Positions 1 through 6,341 of a stretch of DNA of 27,100 nt are shown in pieces. The translations under genes and the position numbers were made by a program. Position 1 is the first letter of the stretch, and the number at the start of each line of letters is the position of its first letter. Location of the stretch: IMG/VR virus record IMGVR_UViG_3300043395_001651, positions 1-27,100 of that record, one strand, 5' to 3'. Source of the stretch: a virus. Below the pieces are notes generated by a model that was not told the origin of the DNA, searched no databases, and saw only the letters and a program-made list of their open reading frames with translations.

Positions 1-5
1 GCGTC

Positions 6-1313
6 ATGGACGGCTTCGACGCCTCAGCCCTCCGCGAGGAGGTCAATGCTCTCGGGCGCTTCCTCCCCGCTCAGGCGCAGCAGGAGCTGGCCGAAGCCAT
101 CGCTGCAAGGCAGCGCCTCGGTCTCTACGCCACGCTGCTCGAGGAGGGCATGACTCCACAGCAGGCAGCAAAGGGCGTGGTAGACGCGCTCTATGACTAC
201 ACGCACTCCATGAGCGAGGCAGAGCGCAGCCTGTTCATCAAGGCCGTCCTGCCCTTCTGGCGTTGGCAGAAGAACGCGAACCGACAGATGCTCTCAGCGG
301 TCGGTTCTCCAGGCATGATGTACCGTATCGGCGCATGGCAACGTGGCCGCAGGCTCGCCGCCGAGTGGATCGAGGCAGGCTCCCTCGACGAGCGTGACCC
401 CTACGGCGTCTACACCGCACGCCTCGAAGTCGATCCCCAGGCTGCCGAAGCCTATGCCAGCCTCAAGCCGTACCTTGACCAGATGGTCGAGTCTGGAAAG
501 ATCACCCCAGCCGAAGTGCAGCAGCTCCTCTTCTACGCCGACATGCGTGGGCAGTGGAACGACATGCCCCCCGAGGTCAAGCAGCAGATCGCCCTCGTCC
601 AGACCTTCACCGAAGACCCCAACTGGCAAGCGCACCAACGGGCGTTCGACCGTGACAACGAGATCGCCCGCCTCCGCTGGATCAACACCGGGGAGAAGGG
701 TGAGATGAACATGCAGCGCGTGTGGCAGATGGCCGTGCCACCCTCAGGCATGGCGGGCGCAACGAAGTACCTCACCGCCTGGGCAACGGGCTACCTCACC
801 CTCCTCAATGCCGCTCTCTCGGAGGACGTTGAGGTGTGGCAGGCTCCGATCATCATGGAGCAGCAGGTCGCTGACCCCACTCGCATCATGCCCGTCGTTG
901 CGTATCGGGCGATCAAGGGCGAGGAGATGCCGACCATCTCGAAGGGCATGAGCGAGCTGCTGAGTTTCTCGACGCAGGCCACGCTCACGGAGCCGTTCAC
1001 TCGTCACTCCGATCCCAAGCGGGACACCTACCGCATCACCGATCCTGCCCTTGCGTTCGCGTACACACTTACAGGCGCGCAGACGCTCGACGCCGCACTC
1101 AAGCGGTCGGAAGCGATCTCGGAAGCGGTCACGGTCGGGGACACACAGATGCGCATCATGGCCCTGCTCTCCGTCATGGGCATCTCCGTCCGCGCCACGA
1201 AGCCACAGGGCGACTCCGGGGAAGCAGCGTTCGACGTCAAGCGCATGGGCGCGAACGATCCGATCCTGCAATCTCGGAAGCAAGATGTTCAGAAGGACAC
1301 TCGCCAGGAGTGA
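6..1313 (+). CDS. C-terminal part of a phage internal 'polyvalent' protein (likely 5'-partial)
   Basis: The reading frame is open to the window edge, and the first Met has only five bases before it and no visible ribosome site. This is probably the C-terminal part of a longer protein. Residues about 65-95 (core LFIKAVLPFWRWQKNANRQ, preceded by an acidic YDYTHSMSEAE stretch) resemble the conserved segment near the end of very large phage internal or polyvalent virion proteins, where a Tyr/Asp-rich stretch is followed by a PF-x-x-W/F-x-(R/K)-x-N core. That family link comes from memory. Such proteins are usually packaged in the head and ejected with the DNA. The rest is Ala/Glu/Arg-rich and helical, with no catalytic motif I can name. 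The gene lies in the 1.7-kb left tail that is not part of the circle implied by the 127-bp repeat, so it may belong to a variant or a different phage. Confidence 0.7.
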   Translation: MDGFDASALREEVNALGRFLPAQAQQELAEAIAARQRLGLYATLLEEGMTPQQAAKGVVDALYDYTHSMSEAERSLFIKAVLPFWRWQKNANRQMLSAVGSPGMMYRIGAWQRGRRLAAEWIEAGSLDERDPYGVYTARLEVDPQAAEAYASLKPYLDQMVESGKITPAEVQQLLFYADMRGQWNDMPPEVKQQIALVQTFTEDPNWQAHQRAFDRDNEIARLRWINTGEKGEMNMQRVWQMAVPPSGMAGATKYLTAWATGYLTLLNAALSEDVEVWQAPIIMEQQVADPTRIMPVVAYRAIKGEEMPTISKGMSELLSFSTQATLTEPFTRHSDPKRDTYRITDPALAFAYTLTGAQTLDAALKRSEAISEAVTVGDTQMRIMALLSVMGISVRATKPQGDSGEAAFDVKRMGANDPILQSRKQDVQKDTRQE

Positions 1314-1346
1314 TCACACACTTTATCTTCTCCAAAGGAGTCCGAA

Positions 1347-1718
1347 ATGGCACAGCGAATCCCCGTCCTGATCAAGACCCTCTCCCTCACCGCCCTGGGC
1401 GCAGCGACGCTCACAGCGATCCCGATCTCGAGCGAGTATCAGAAGCTCCGCCTGCTCTCCGTGCGAGCGAAGCACACCGCAGGATCAGCAGCGAACTTCA
1501 CCCTGCGCCTGCACAATTCGTCTGCGGCTGCGCTCCTCTCCGACTTCACTCAGGTCTACGTCGGGAGCAACACGCTGGTCGCCAACCTCTTCGGCGCAGC
1601 CAATATCAACTCGGTCTTCGGAACCGACGCGAACGGCTACATCTACATCGTCATGGCCCCGAACGCTGGCTCGGACAACGCCTTCTCCGTCGAGCTGGCT
1701 TTCGAGATCCTTGACTGA
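1347..1718 (+). CDS. Small beta-rich phage structural protein, unknown
   Basis: This encodes 123 aa from an ATG with a good ribosome site (AAAGGAG, 6 bases upstream), 33 bp after the preceding stop. The sequence is rich in Ser, Thr, Ala, Asn and Val, with alternating hydrophobic residues and few charges. That fits a beta-sandwich virion protein such as a decoration, head-fibre or tail-spike accessory protein. Its style resembles the 126-aa protein at 15566-15946, but I see no clear alignment. The start is hydrophobic (LIKTLSLTALGAATLTAIPI), but it has only one Lys and no cleavage site, so I do not call a signal peptide. The gene ends 13 bp before the 127-bp repeat that joins this tail to the main genome. 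The function is inferred from composition only. Confidence 0.7.
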   Translation: MAQRIPVLIKTLSLTALGAATLTAIPISSEYQKLRLLSVRAKHTAGSAANFTLRLHNSSAAALLSDFTQVYVGSNTLVANLFGAANINSVFGTDANGYIYIVMAPNAGSDNAFSVELAFEILD

Positions 1719-1731
1719 GCCGTGCTGCGTG

Positions 1732-1858
1732 GCATGGCTTTTGTCTCGGCAAAAGACTACCTAAGCGAAAGGAGTCAAGTGCATGCCACCCACGCGAGAT
1801 GACATCAGGGAGGCGCTCAAGTCCGTAGCCCTCCAGCTCGCTGCCATCTCGCAGCAGA
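1732..1858 (+). repeat. 127-bp exact direct repeat, left copy (contig overlap / circularisation point)
   Basis: This is identical base for base to 26974-27100, the last bases of the window. The bases just before differ (1731 is g, 26973 is c). It contains the last ten amidase codons and stop, the ribosome site AAAGGAG, and the first codons of the 1783 gene. A length of exactly 127 is a common k-mer size in short-read assembly, which suggests a graph overlap rather than a biological repeat. Confidence 0.95.
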
Positions 1859-2214
1859 GCTTGCAGACCAAAGAGGAGATCGACGACCTACGCCATCTCC
1901 TCAAGGACGTCGACGACCGACTCGAGGAGATCAGGAAAGAGCAGATCGCTGAGTCCGTCTACCGAAAGACCCTCGACGCTCAGCAAGCCAAGTCGTGGTC
2001 GCAGCGACTTCAGGATCGATGGATCGTTGCCATCTTCCTCATCTTCATCCTGGCCATGACCACAGTCGGCTCAGGCTTGCTCCTCCGCAACGGGGACATC
2101 GTCGGCTCCGTCGTAGACAGGATCGCTGACGTCGCCATCGTTTGGCTCAACGCTCCCAACGCTGAGAACAAGTCTCAAGACCATGCTACTCAGGATCAGG
2201 GAGAGAAGCCATGA
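1783..2214 (+). CDS. Single-span membrane protein with N-terminal coiled coil; candidate holin or lysis accessory protein
   Basis: This encodes 143 aa from an ATG preceded by AAAGGAG (spacing about 9). Residues about 5-60 are a charged heptad-like helix (repeated Leu/Ile with Glu, Asp and Lys). Residues about 80-101 are a strong membrane segment starting WIVAIFLIFILAM. A weaker hydrophobic stretch follows at 106-123, then a short polar tail. On the closed circle it begins 18 bp after the amidase stop, which is why I favour a lysis role (holin or a holin-like partner). Known holins of one- and two-span types have similar size and position. An anchored virion or superinfection-exclusion protein is also possible. 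Its last codon overlaps the next ATG (ATGA), so the two are probably translationally coupled. Confidence 0.65.
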   Translation: MPPTRDDIREALKSVALQLAAISQQSLQTKEEIDDLRHLLKDVDDRLEEIRKEQIAESVYRKTLDAQQAKSWSQRLQDRWIVAIFLIFILAMTTVGSGLLLRNGDIVGSVVDRIADVAIVWLNAPNAENKSQDHATQDQGEKP

Positions 2215-2480
2215 CCGGCATTGAGGAACGCTCTGCTGCACGCATCCGACTTGCCACAACGACGGAGCCTGAGGAGCAAGCCCCGCGAGCAGCAGCGACG
2301 CACAAGCACCACCGCTCAGAGAATTTCAAGTACATGGAACGGAGCGCCTTCTCCGTTCTCTTTGCGAAGTCGATCTCGTTGCTCTCAGGTGATCCCGACG
2401 AAGTGGTCGATCTCCTGTGCAGCGGCAAGCTCGCTGAGCATTACGCAGGTCTACCCGTAGGAGAAGATCATGGAAGATGA
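2211..2480 (+). CDS. Hypothetical protein, 89 aa
   Basis: The ATG overlaps the preceding stop in an ATGA tetranucleotide, with GGGAGAG upstream, so start and coupling are well supported. The N-terminal 40 residues are polar and rich in Glu, Arg, Ala and His and probably disordered. The C-terminal half (about 41-85) is a compact mixed hydrophobic and acidic segment. No family is recognised and no membrane segment or Cys motif is present. It is co-transcribed with the lysis-region membrane protein and overlaps the next gene by 11 bp. Confidence 0.6.
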   Translation: MTGIEERSAARIRLATTTEPEEQAPRAAATHKHHRSENFKYMERSAFSVLFAKSISLLSGDPDEVVDLLCSGKLAEHYAGLPVGEDHGR

Positions 2481-2757
2481 GTCTGATTGCGCCTGGGACA
2501 TCAAGCCCTCCGTCGACGCATGGGACACCGCAGCAGGGACGGTTGTCAAGCGACGCCTCGAGCTGTCCACACACCTCGACTTCGACGATCCCATGTGGCC
2601 AGCAGCCCGAGCCGCTGCCGTGGCAGGACAGGCTGCGTTCGATGCCTTCATCGGGACGACCTATGCAGCCGTCAAGCCCGACGCAGCAGCGTGGTATCTG
2701 AGCCTCTCCAACGCCCACAGGAACCTCCTCAGGCGCGGAGCGATCTACCTCGTCTGA
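2470..2757 (+). CDS. Hypothetical protein, 95 aa
   Basis: This starts at ATG 2470 with TAGGAG seven bases upstream, inside the end of the previous gene. It is acidic and Ala/Trp-rich: residues 1-45 contain several Asp, Glu and Trp, and the rest (about 46-95) is an Ala-rich helical region ending LLRRGAIYLV. No family is recognised. It is the last rightward gene before the origin-like region and runs 13 bp into the stop region of the convergent leftward gene, so transcription from both sides meets here. Confidence 0.6.
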   Translation: MEDESDCAWDIKPSVDAWDTAAGTVVKRRLELSTHLDFDDPMWPAARAAAVAGQAAFDAFIGTTYAAVKPDAAAWYLSLSNAHRNLLRRGAIYLV

Positions 2758-3212
2758 AGCCAGCGAAGCGCAGCACTCAGCAGCCGAATGATCCAAGCGG
2801 TCATTCGGCTTCGCTTCTTCTCGGGAGGAGGAGGGAGCATGGAACGAATGTGGCGCATGTCCGACTCAACCTCGGACGGCAGTGGGATCGCCTTCTCGTC
2901 CGCACTCCCCTGGCTCCATGCCAAGATCGCCATCACCCCTGCCATTCGCATGACCGACTTCTGGGCAGCGTCCAACGCAGCGACCGTAGCAGACTCCGCC
3001 ATCGAAGGCTTCGAAGACGAACGAGACTGCATCTCCTCCAACGCACTAAGCGTCCGACCCATCTTGTCTGCGTCGTGGTAGGTGCGCTGCATCTGTAGAT
3101 AGATCGCCTGCCGAACGAGCTGCCGCTCTACCACGTCCTCAGCGATCTCTCTCCCATGATCGGACATGAGCATGTAAGTAAACCGATCCACGCCTGAGAT
3201 CGAGTCCCTCAC
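2745..3212 (-). CDS. Only leftward gene: hypothetical helical protein
   Basis: This is a leftward frame of 155 aa. I chose the GTG at 3210-3212 because AGGGG lies six bases upstream on that strand. An ATG at 3173 without a clear ribosome site and a TTG at 3251 are alternatives. Codons on this strand (gag, aag, cag, gcg, atc) match those of the phage's rightward early genes. The protein reads as a plausible helix-rich soluble chain of about 110 residues, then a proline run (PPPP) and a basic amphipathic tail ending AWIIRLLSAALRWLQTR. No family is recognised. It points away from the origin-like region and the primase, so it may be a replication or early regulatory protein, but that is positional inference only. 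A rightward frame over the same bases is the main competing reading. Confidence 0.5.
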   Translation of the reverse strand: MRDSISGVDRFTYMLMSDHGREIAEDVVERQLVRQAIYLQMQRTYHDADKMGRTLSALEEMQSRSSSKPSMAESATVAALDAAQKSVMRMAGVMAILAWSQGSADEKAIPLPSEVESDMRHIRSMLPPPPEKKRSRMTAWIIRLLSAALRWLQTR

Positions 3213-3218
3213 AGAGTT

Positions 3219-3257
3219 CCCCTGGCAGGGGCCACGCCGTCGACCCCGCAAGCGGGG
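3219..3257. other. Two short GC-rich hairpins at the edge of the origin-like region
   Basis: CCCCTG-G-CAGGGG lies at 3219-3231 and CCCCGC-AA-GCGGGG at 3244-3257. Neither is followed by a T-run, so they are not ordinary intrinsic terminators. The first would mask the proposed ribosome site of the leftward gene. Confidence 0.6.
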
Positions 3258-3278
3258 CGACGTCGAAGGGTCTGCTCA

Positions 3279-3294
3279 GCGAATTCGAATTCGT
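3279..3294. repeat. Dispersed palindrome, copy 1
   Basis: The perfect 14-bp core is CGAATTCGAATTCG (3280-3293). It is intergenic, at the left edge of direct-repeat unit A. Confidence 0.85.
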
Positions 3295-3300
3295 TCTTCG

Positions 3301-3525
3301 GTGCTGAGAAGGAGGAGTCTGGGAGGGGTCTGGAGTACCCCTCCAAAAGCAAGGATCTTCCTATGTGGCTGTCACCACAATTAGATAATCTAATAAGGGA
3401 GGAGGGGCGGGTAGCCACCCACCCAGCCCACGAAGGAAGGAAGATCGAAGCCACATGAACAATCTCTTCCGTAAAAATCTTCGCGCAGCGAATTCGAATT
3501 CGTTTCGCTCTTCGATCCTCGATCC
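3301..3525 (+). repeat. Imperfect direct repeat, unit A (origin-like region)
   Basis: This matches 3548-3770 in register at an offset of 245-247. Conserved blocks in order are GTGCTGAGA, AGGATCTxCCTATG, a 28-bp identical core starting TGTCACCACAATTAG (3370-3397), a GAAGG/AAGGAAG stretch, CCACA then AACAATCTCTTC, the palindrome at 3489, and a GATCC-containing tail. The segments between the blocks have diverged. Confidence 0.8.
3488..3503. repeat. Dispersed palindrome, copy 2
   Basis: The perfect 14-bp core is CGAATTCGAATTCG (3489-3502), inside unit A of the origin-like repeats and in register with copy 3. Confidence 0.85.
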
Positions 3526-3547
3526 AGCCTCGCTGAGCCTTCTCAGC

Positions 3548-3770
3548 GTGCTGAGACCCTCCTCCTCGAACCCCTCCACAGGAGTGCGTGAGAACATAGG
3601 ATCTACCTATGGTGGTGTCACCACAATTAGATAATCTAATAAGAGGGTAGAGCAGCCCAGCCAGCCCAGAGGGCGACCGAAGGGGGAAGGAAGCAGCCAC
3701 ACCAACAATCTCTTCGGCAACTTTTCGCACGCGACGAATTCGAATTCGTCGCTGCCGATCCTCTCGATCC
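3548..3770 (+). repeat. Imperfect direct repeat, unit B (origin-like region)
   Basis: This is the second copy of the unit at 3301-3525, with the same block order and the 28-bp identical core at 3616-3643. Here the core is preceded by a better inverted repeat (CATAGG/CCTATG at 3595-3611), and the palindrome in this copy is the longest perfect one in the window (22 bp, 3731-3752). Confidence 0.8.
3731..3752. repeat. Dispersed palindrome, copy 3 (longest perfect)
   Basis: This is a perfect 22-bp palindrome: the core ACGAATTCGAATTCGT with three further paired bases on each side. It lies in unit B, about 90 bp upstream of the primase start. Confidence 0.9.
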
Positions 3771-3838
3771 TAAGCGAGATCCTCGTTTGCACGAACCTCC
3801 GATCCTGGGTACAGAGTCAATGACGACAGGAGAACGTG

Positions 3839-5593
3839 ATGAGTGCAGGACGTGTGCGGGCCGATCTCGATTGGCTTCTCGTACCTTCGATCTACGCAAA
3901 GGTCTTCAAGCGCAGCCAAGAAGTGATCAGCCTTGTGCTGTCTGCTTCCCGCAGCGCGAAGGAGAAGGCAGCGAACGCTGCTGCTCTCCTCTACATCACG
4001 ACTGACTTCTGCCGACTCGTCGAGCAGGGCAAGCCCATTGATCGGTGCAGGGGCTACTACTCCAGCACGAAGTATCCCTTCCCGCTCGCGGACGGATCTC
4101 CCTTCATCGGGGATTGGCGCGCTCGCACGATCCTCTCCTCGCTGCAAGAGTCACTCGGGAAGGATCTCACGGTGGACAAGACTGCTTCATACGATGGCGC
4201 TGCTGGCTCGATCTACACGCTCACGGCGAATGGGATCGCGGTGCTTCGGCTCGTAGCGAAGCGCCTCGCGGACGAGGCAGTGGCCTATGGGATCGATCCT
4301 TCTCTGGCCGAGCCGAAGGTCATTCGGACTGAGTACTTCGCTCTCCCTGCTGAGGACATCGGCCATCGGAGCAAGCTCGGCATCTTCATTCGCTGCCCGA
4401 TCCACAGTGACGGGAAGGAGCGGACGCCCTCTGCAATCATGTTCGATGGTGGCTCACGCGCAGTCTACTGCTTCGCTTGCACGCGCACCATAGGGGGCTG
4501 GAAGCAAGAGGGCGGAACCTACTACCTGAGCTTGCTCCTCAATCCTACGATCCCGACCGCTCGTCGCACTAACGAGGCAGCGCCTCGCACCAACGAATTC
4601 GAATTCGTCCCGCTCACTTCTACGCAGTCTGAAGTCATGGCTGCCTTCGATTCCTATGCTGCCTGCGAGTCGCAGATCCCTGAGTACCGCACGCGCCTCG
4701 CGGCTGCGAAGTCCCTGGCTACGGTCGGGCGCGGCACGCACACTTCGCAGATGGTGGCGCGTGAGTTCGGTGATGGCAAGAAGGAAATCCGGGTCGTGGC
4801 GTGGCGTTCCGATCAGCGTCGACTTGGAGCGGTTCGGACGACGCTGCACAAGGTGGCTGGCAAGTCGGAGCCTAAGCTGCGCTACGCGACCCACGTCGAT
4901 CCTCTCGAGCAGATGGCGACGGCTTGGAGCAAGGTGGAGAAGTACGGGAACAATGAGAATTCAGACGAGTACATGACGCTCGCTGCTGCGCTCGAGTCGC
5001 TCGCCCCCGGCGTCGATCCTAAGACGAAGTACCCGGACGAGTACATCACGATCCACGACATGACGCACGACGACGAGACTCACCGCGATCTCAAGTTCAC
5101 AAGCAAGGAGGACGGAAGCGAGCAGATCAGCGTCCTCTACAAGCCCAAGAGCTTCCGTGCTGTGTCTGGGCAGTACATCCTGATTGACATTGACCACCTG
5201 ACCCGTCGCACGCACAGCCCGATGGCTGCCGATGGCAAGGAGATCGAGGCCAAGATGATCGAGGGATTCCGCTCCGCCCTTGCGTCCCACGCGGCCAGCG
5301 GGATGTTCTCTGGGCATGGCAGCGTCGTCGAGACCTCTAAGACTGGCATGCAGATCCTGTTGCAGCTCTCCCGCCCGCTGGTCACGCAGCATGCGCTGGA
5401 GTCCTTCTACGCTGACCCGCTGATCAAGCAGGCGATCATGTCGCTCGGGGAGGAGATGAGGAAGGTCATTGAGCGCGGAGGCGACGTCGACCCTGCGGTT
5501 CATACGGTCGGTCGTTACGCCCGCCTCGCGGGAACGACCCGGATCGACAAGGACGGCACCTTCTTCATCAGCCGCCTCGTAGCGATCTTCTGA
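3839..5593 (+). CDS. AEP-family primase with N-terminal zinc finger
   Basis: This encodes 584 aa. I place the start at ATG 3839, with AGGAG six bases upstream; a GTG three bases earlier is also in frame. Residues 186-214 hold a CHC2-like zinc motif (CPIH then CFAC), as in primases that read single-stranded DNA. The C-terminal half shows the three marks of archaeo-eukaryotic primases (PrimPol/RepB' type). These are a paired-Asp metal site in LIDIDH (D450, D452), an SGHG motif (491-494) followed by an alternating hydrophobic strand, and a D-rich segment leading to R-x-x-R-x-x-G-T and an Asp-Lys (about 549-571). It should synthesise primers for phage DNA replication. No DNA polymerase or helicase gene is visible, so host enzymes would be needed. 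A dispersed palindrome encodes NEFEFV at residues 252-257, between the zinc region and the catalytic part. The origin-like region lies just upstream. Confidence 0.8.
   Translation: MSAGRVRADLDWLLVPSIYAKVFKRSQEVISLVLSASRSAKEKAANAAALLYITTDFCRLVEQGKPIDRCRGYYSSTKYPFPLADGSPFIGDWRARTILSSLQESLGKDLTVDKTASYDGAAGSIYTLTANGIAVLRLVAKRLADEAVAYGIDPSLAEPKVIRTEYFALPAEDIGHRSKLGIFIRCPIHSDGKERTPSAIMFDGGSRAVYCFACTRTIGGWKQEGGTYYLSLLLNPTIPTARRTNEAAPRTNEFEFVPLTSTQSEVMAAFDSYAACESQIPEYRTRLAAAKSLATVGRGTHTSQMVAREFGDGKKEIRVVAWRSDQRRLGAVRTTLHKVAGKSEPKLRYATHVDPLEQMATAWSKVEKYGNNENSDEYMTLAAALESLAPGVDPKTKYPDEYITIHDMTHDDETHRDLKFTSKEDGSEQISVLYKPKSFRAVSGQYILIDIDHLTRRTHSPMAADGKEIEAKMIEGFRSALASHAASGMFSGHGSVVETSKTGMQILLQLSRPLVTQHALESFYADPLIKQAIMSLGEEMRKVIERGGDVDPAVHTVGRYARLAGTTRIDKDGTFFISRLVAIF
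4593..4608. repeat. Dispersed palindrome, copy 4 (in primase, encodes NEFEFV)
   Basis: This is a perfect 16-bp ACGAATTCGAATTCGT, in frame and keeping the primase open. It falls in a low-complexity linker between the zinc finger and the catalytic domain. Confidence 0.9.
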
Positions 5594-5629
5594 CAAGCTC
5601 GACGCCCTATCGCTTGACGGCACATTGAC

Positions 5630-5649
5630 GGACGAATTCGAATTCGTCC
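5630..5649. repeat. Dispersed palindrome, copy 5
   Basis: This is a perfect 20-bp palindrome with the core ACGAATTCGAATTCGT, in the 80-bp gap after the primase. Its end is about 10 bp upstream of the ribosome site of the next gene. Two TTGACG words lie just upstream, at 5614 and 5625, but neither has a good -10. Confidence 0.9.
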
Positions 5650-5673
5650 CTAACTTCTGGAGAGGAGAAGAAG

Positions 5674-6099
5674 ATGAGTAAGAAGAAGCAGACCTTCGGG
5701 ATTGAGGACGTGGCCACCAGCGGGCATGGATGCGAAGAACGCATTGTGACCGATGCCTCGGGTCGCATTGTGAACGATCCATTGGAGCGCCTTGTTTGCG
5801 ACTTCGAATCGCTCGAGGCCAGTATTCGATACGCCTTCGAGGTGTATCTCATGGATAAAGAAGGTGAGCCGATGCCAGCGTCACTCACGCCAGCCCAGGC
5901 GAAGTGGATGAAGGAAGGGATGAATGAAGTCGCAACAAAGATCGTTGATGTTGCCGAATCACTCGAAGCGATGAGTGACATTCTGGTTCAATGGGCGTGC
6001 AGACGCAATCCCGATCTTCGGGAGTTCGCTGGCAGGAAGATCCCCCGCCCCGGAGATCCCGAGTGGGAGGAGATGAAGGCTTTGAGCGAGAAGGACTGA
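5674..6099 (+). CDS. Hypothetical protein, 141 aa
   Basis: The ATG follows GGAGAGGAG, giving a strong ribosome site. The product is acidic: a polar N-terminus (MSKKKQTFGIEDV), a central helical region with many Glu and Ala (about 40-105), and a C-terminal RRNPDLREFAGRKIPRPGDP stretch that may bind nucleic acid or protein. There is no membrane segment, zinc motif or family I recognise. It sits between the primase and a strong promoter, after palindrome copy 5, and is probably an early gene. Confidence 0.7.
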   Translation: MSKKKQTFGIEDVATSGHGCEERIVTDASGRIVNDPLERLVCDFESLEASIRYAFEVYLMDKEGEPMPASLTPAQAKWMKEGMNEVATKIVDVAESLEAMSDILVQWACRRNPDLREFAGRKIPRPGDPEWEEMKALSEKD

Positions 6100-6120
6100 G
6101 AAGCGTCAGGCGGACAATAC

Positions 6121-6149
6121 TTGACGCTACGCCGTGGAAGTGCTATATA
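6121..6149 (+). promoter_or_regulatory. Strong sigma70-type promoter
   Basis: TTGACG (6121-6126), a 17-bp spacer, then TATATA (6144-6149). Five of six -35 bases and four of six -10 bases match consensus at the optimal spacing. It points into a 135-nt segment that ends in an intrinsic terminator, not directly into a large gene. Confidence 0.75.
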
Positions 6150-6155
6150 AAGAGT

Positions 6156-6290
6156 AAGCTCATGGCGAGCTTGGCTGCTCTCCTGTCGTCAACTCGAAGC
6201 AGCCCGAGGCGGTGTTCTCTATCCTCGTAAAATAAAGTCCCCGCCTCCTCAGGAACCCCCTCCCACGATGCGAGGGGGTTCCGCTTTTTT
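6156..6290 (+). ncRNA. Candidate ~135-nt phage small RNA (or leader with a 22-codon ORF)
   Basis: This is bounded by the promoter at 6121-6149 (start predicted near 6156) and the terminator at 6252-6290. Inside, GAGGCGG and CCGCCTC can pair around a 31-nt loop, just upstream of the terminator stem. A 22-codon frame (ATG 6162 to TAA 6230, MASLAALLSSTRSSPRRCSL...) is present but has only a weak ribosome site, so it may be an unused frame or a leader peptide. No known RNA family is recognised, and it lacks tRNA features. Confidence 0.5.
6252..6290 (+). terminator. Intrinsic terminator
   Basis: A perfect 11-bp stem GGAACCCCCTC / GAGGGGGTTCC with a 9-nt loop, followed by GC and six T residues. 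This is a textbook rho-independent terminator for the rightward strand. Confidence 0.9.
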
Positions 6291-6341
6291 GGCAACTCGT
6301 AAAAACGATGTTATGTACTCCATGAGCGAGGAGAAGAAACG

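Larger units (their letters stand above)
3252..3838. other. Non-coding, repeat- and hairpin-rich region; candidate replication origin
   Basis: About 590 bp have no convincing gene, in a phage whose other gaps are mostly below 300 bp. It lies between the leftward gene and the primase. It holds two imperfect direct repeats about 246 bp apart and three copies of the dispersed GAATTCGAATTC palindrome. It also holds two copies of an AT-rich palindrome with one central base (ATTAGAT-A-ATCTAAT at 3380-3394 and 3626-3640) and several hairpins: GGAGGGGT/ACCCCTCC at 3322-3344, CGCTGAG/CTCAGCG at 3531-3548, GTGGTG-T-CACCAC at 3612-3624. The + strand is C-rich to the left and G-rich to the right in sampled lines (2881-2940: C 26, G 12; 12241-12300: G 27, C 8), as expected around a bidirectional origin. 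Origin function is inference. Confidence 0.55.

Noticed and set aside
2788-3081. Rightward frame with a GGAGGAGGGAG-ATG start at 2839
   Set aside because: The purine-rich 'ribosome site' is the complement of Pro/Ser/Glu codons of the leftward gene, and the rightward product has less coherent composition. The leftward frame is longer and matches the phage codon style. I keep the choice open in the confidence value.
3789-3817. TTGCAC-17-TACAGA as a primase promoter
   Set aside because: Only three of six bases match in each box; not distinguishable from chance.
5614-5630. Two TTGACG words as -35 boxes upstream of the 141-aa gene
   Set aside because: Neither has a recognisable -10 at 16-18 bp; the second runs straight into the palindrome.
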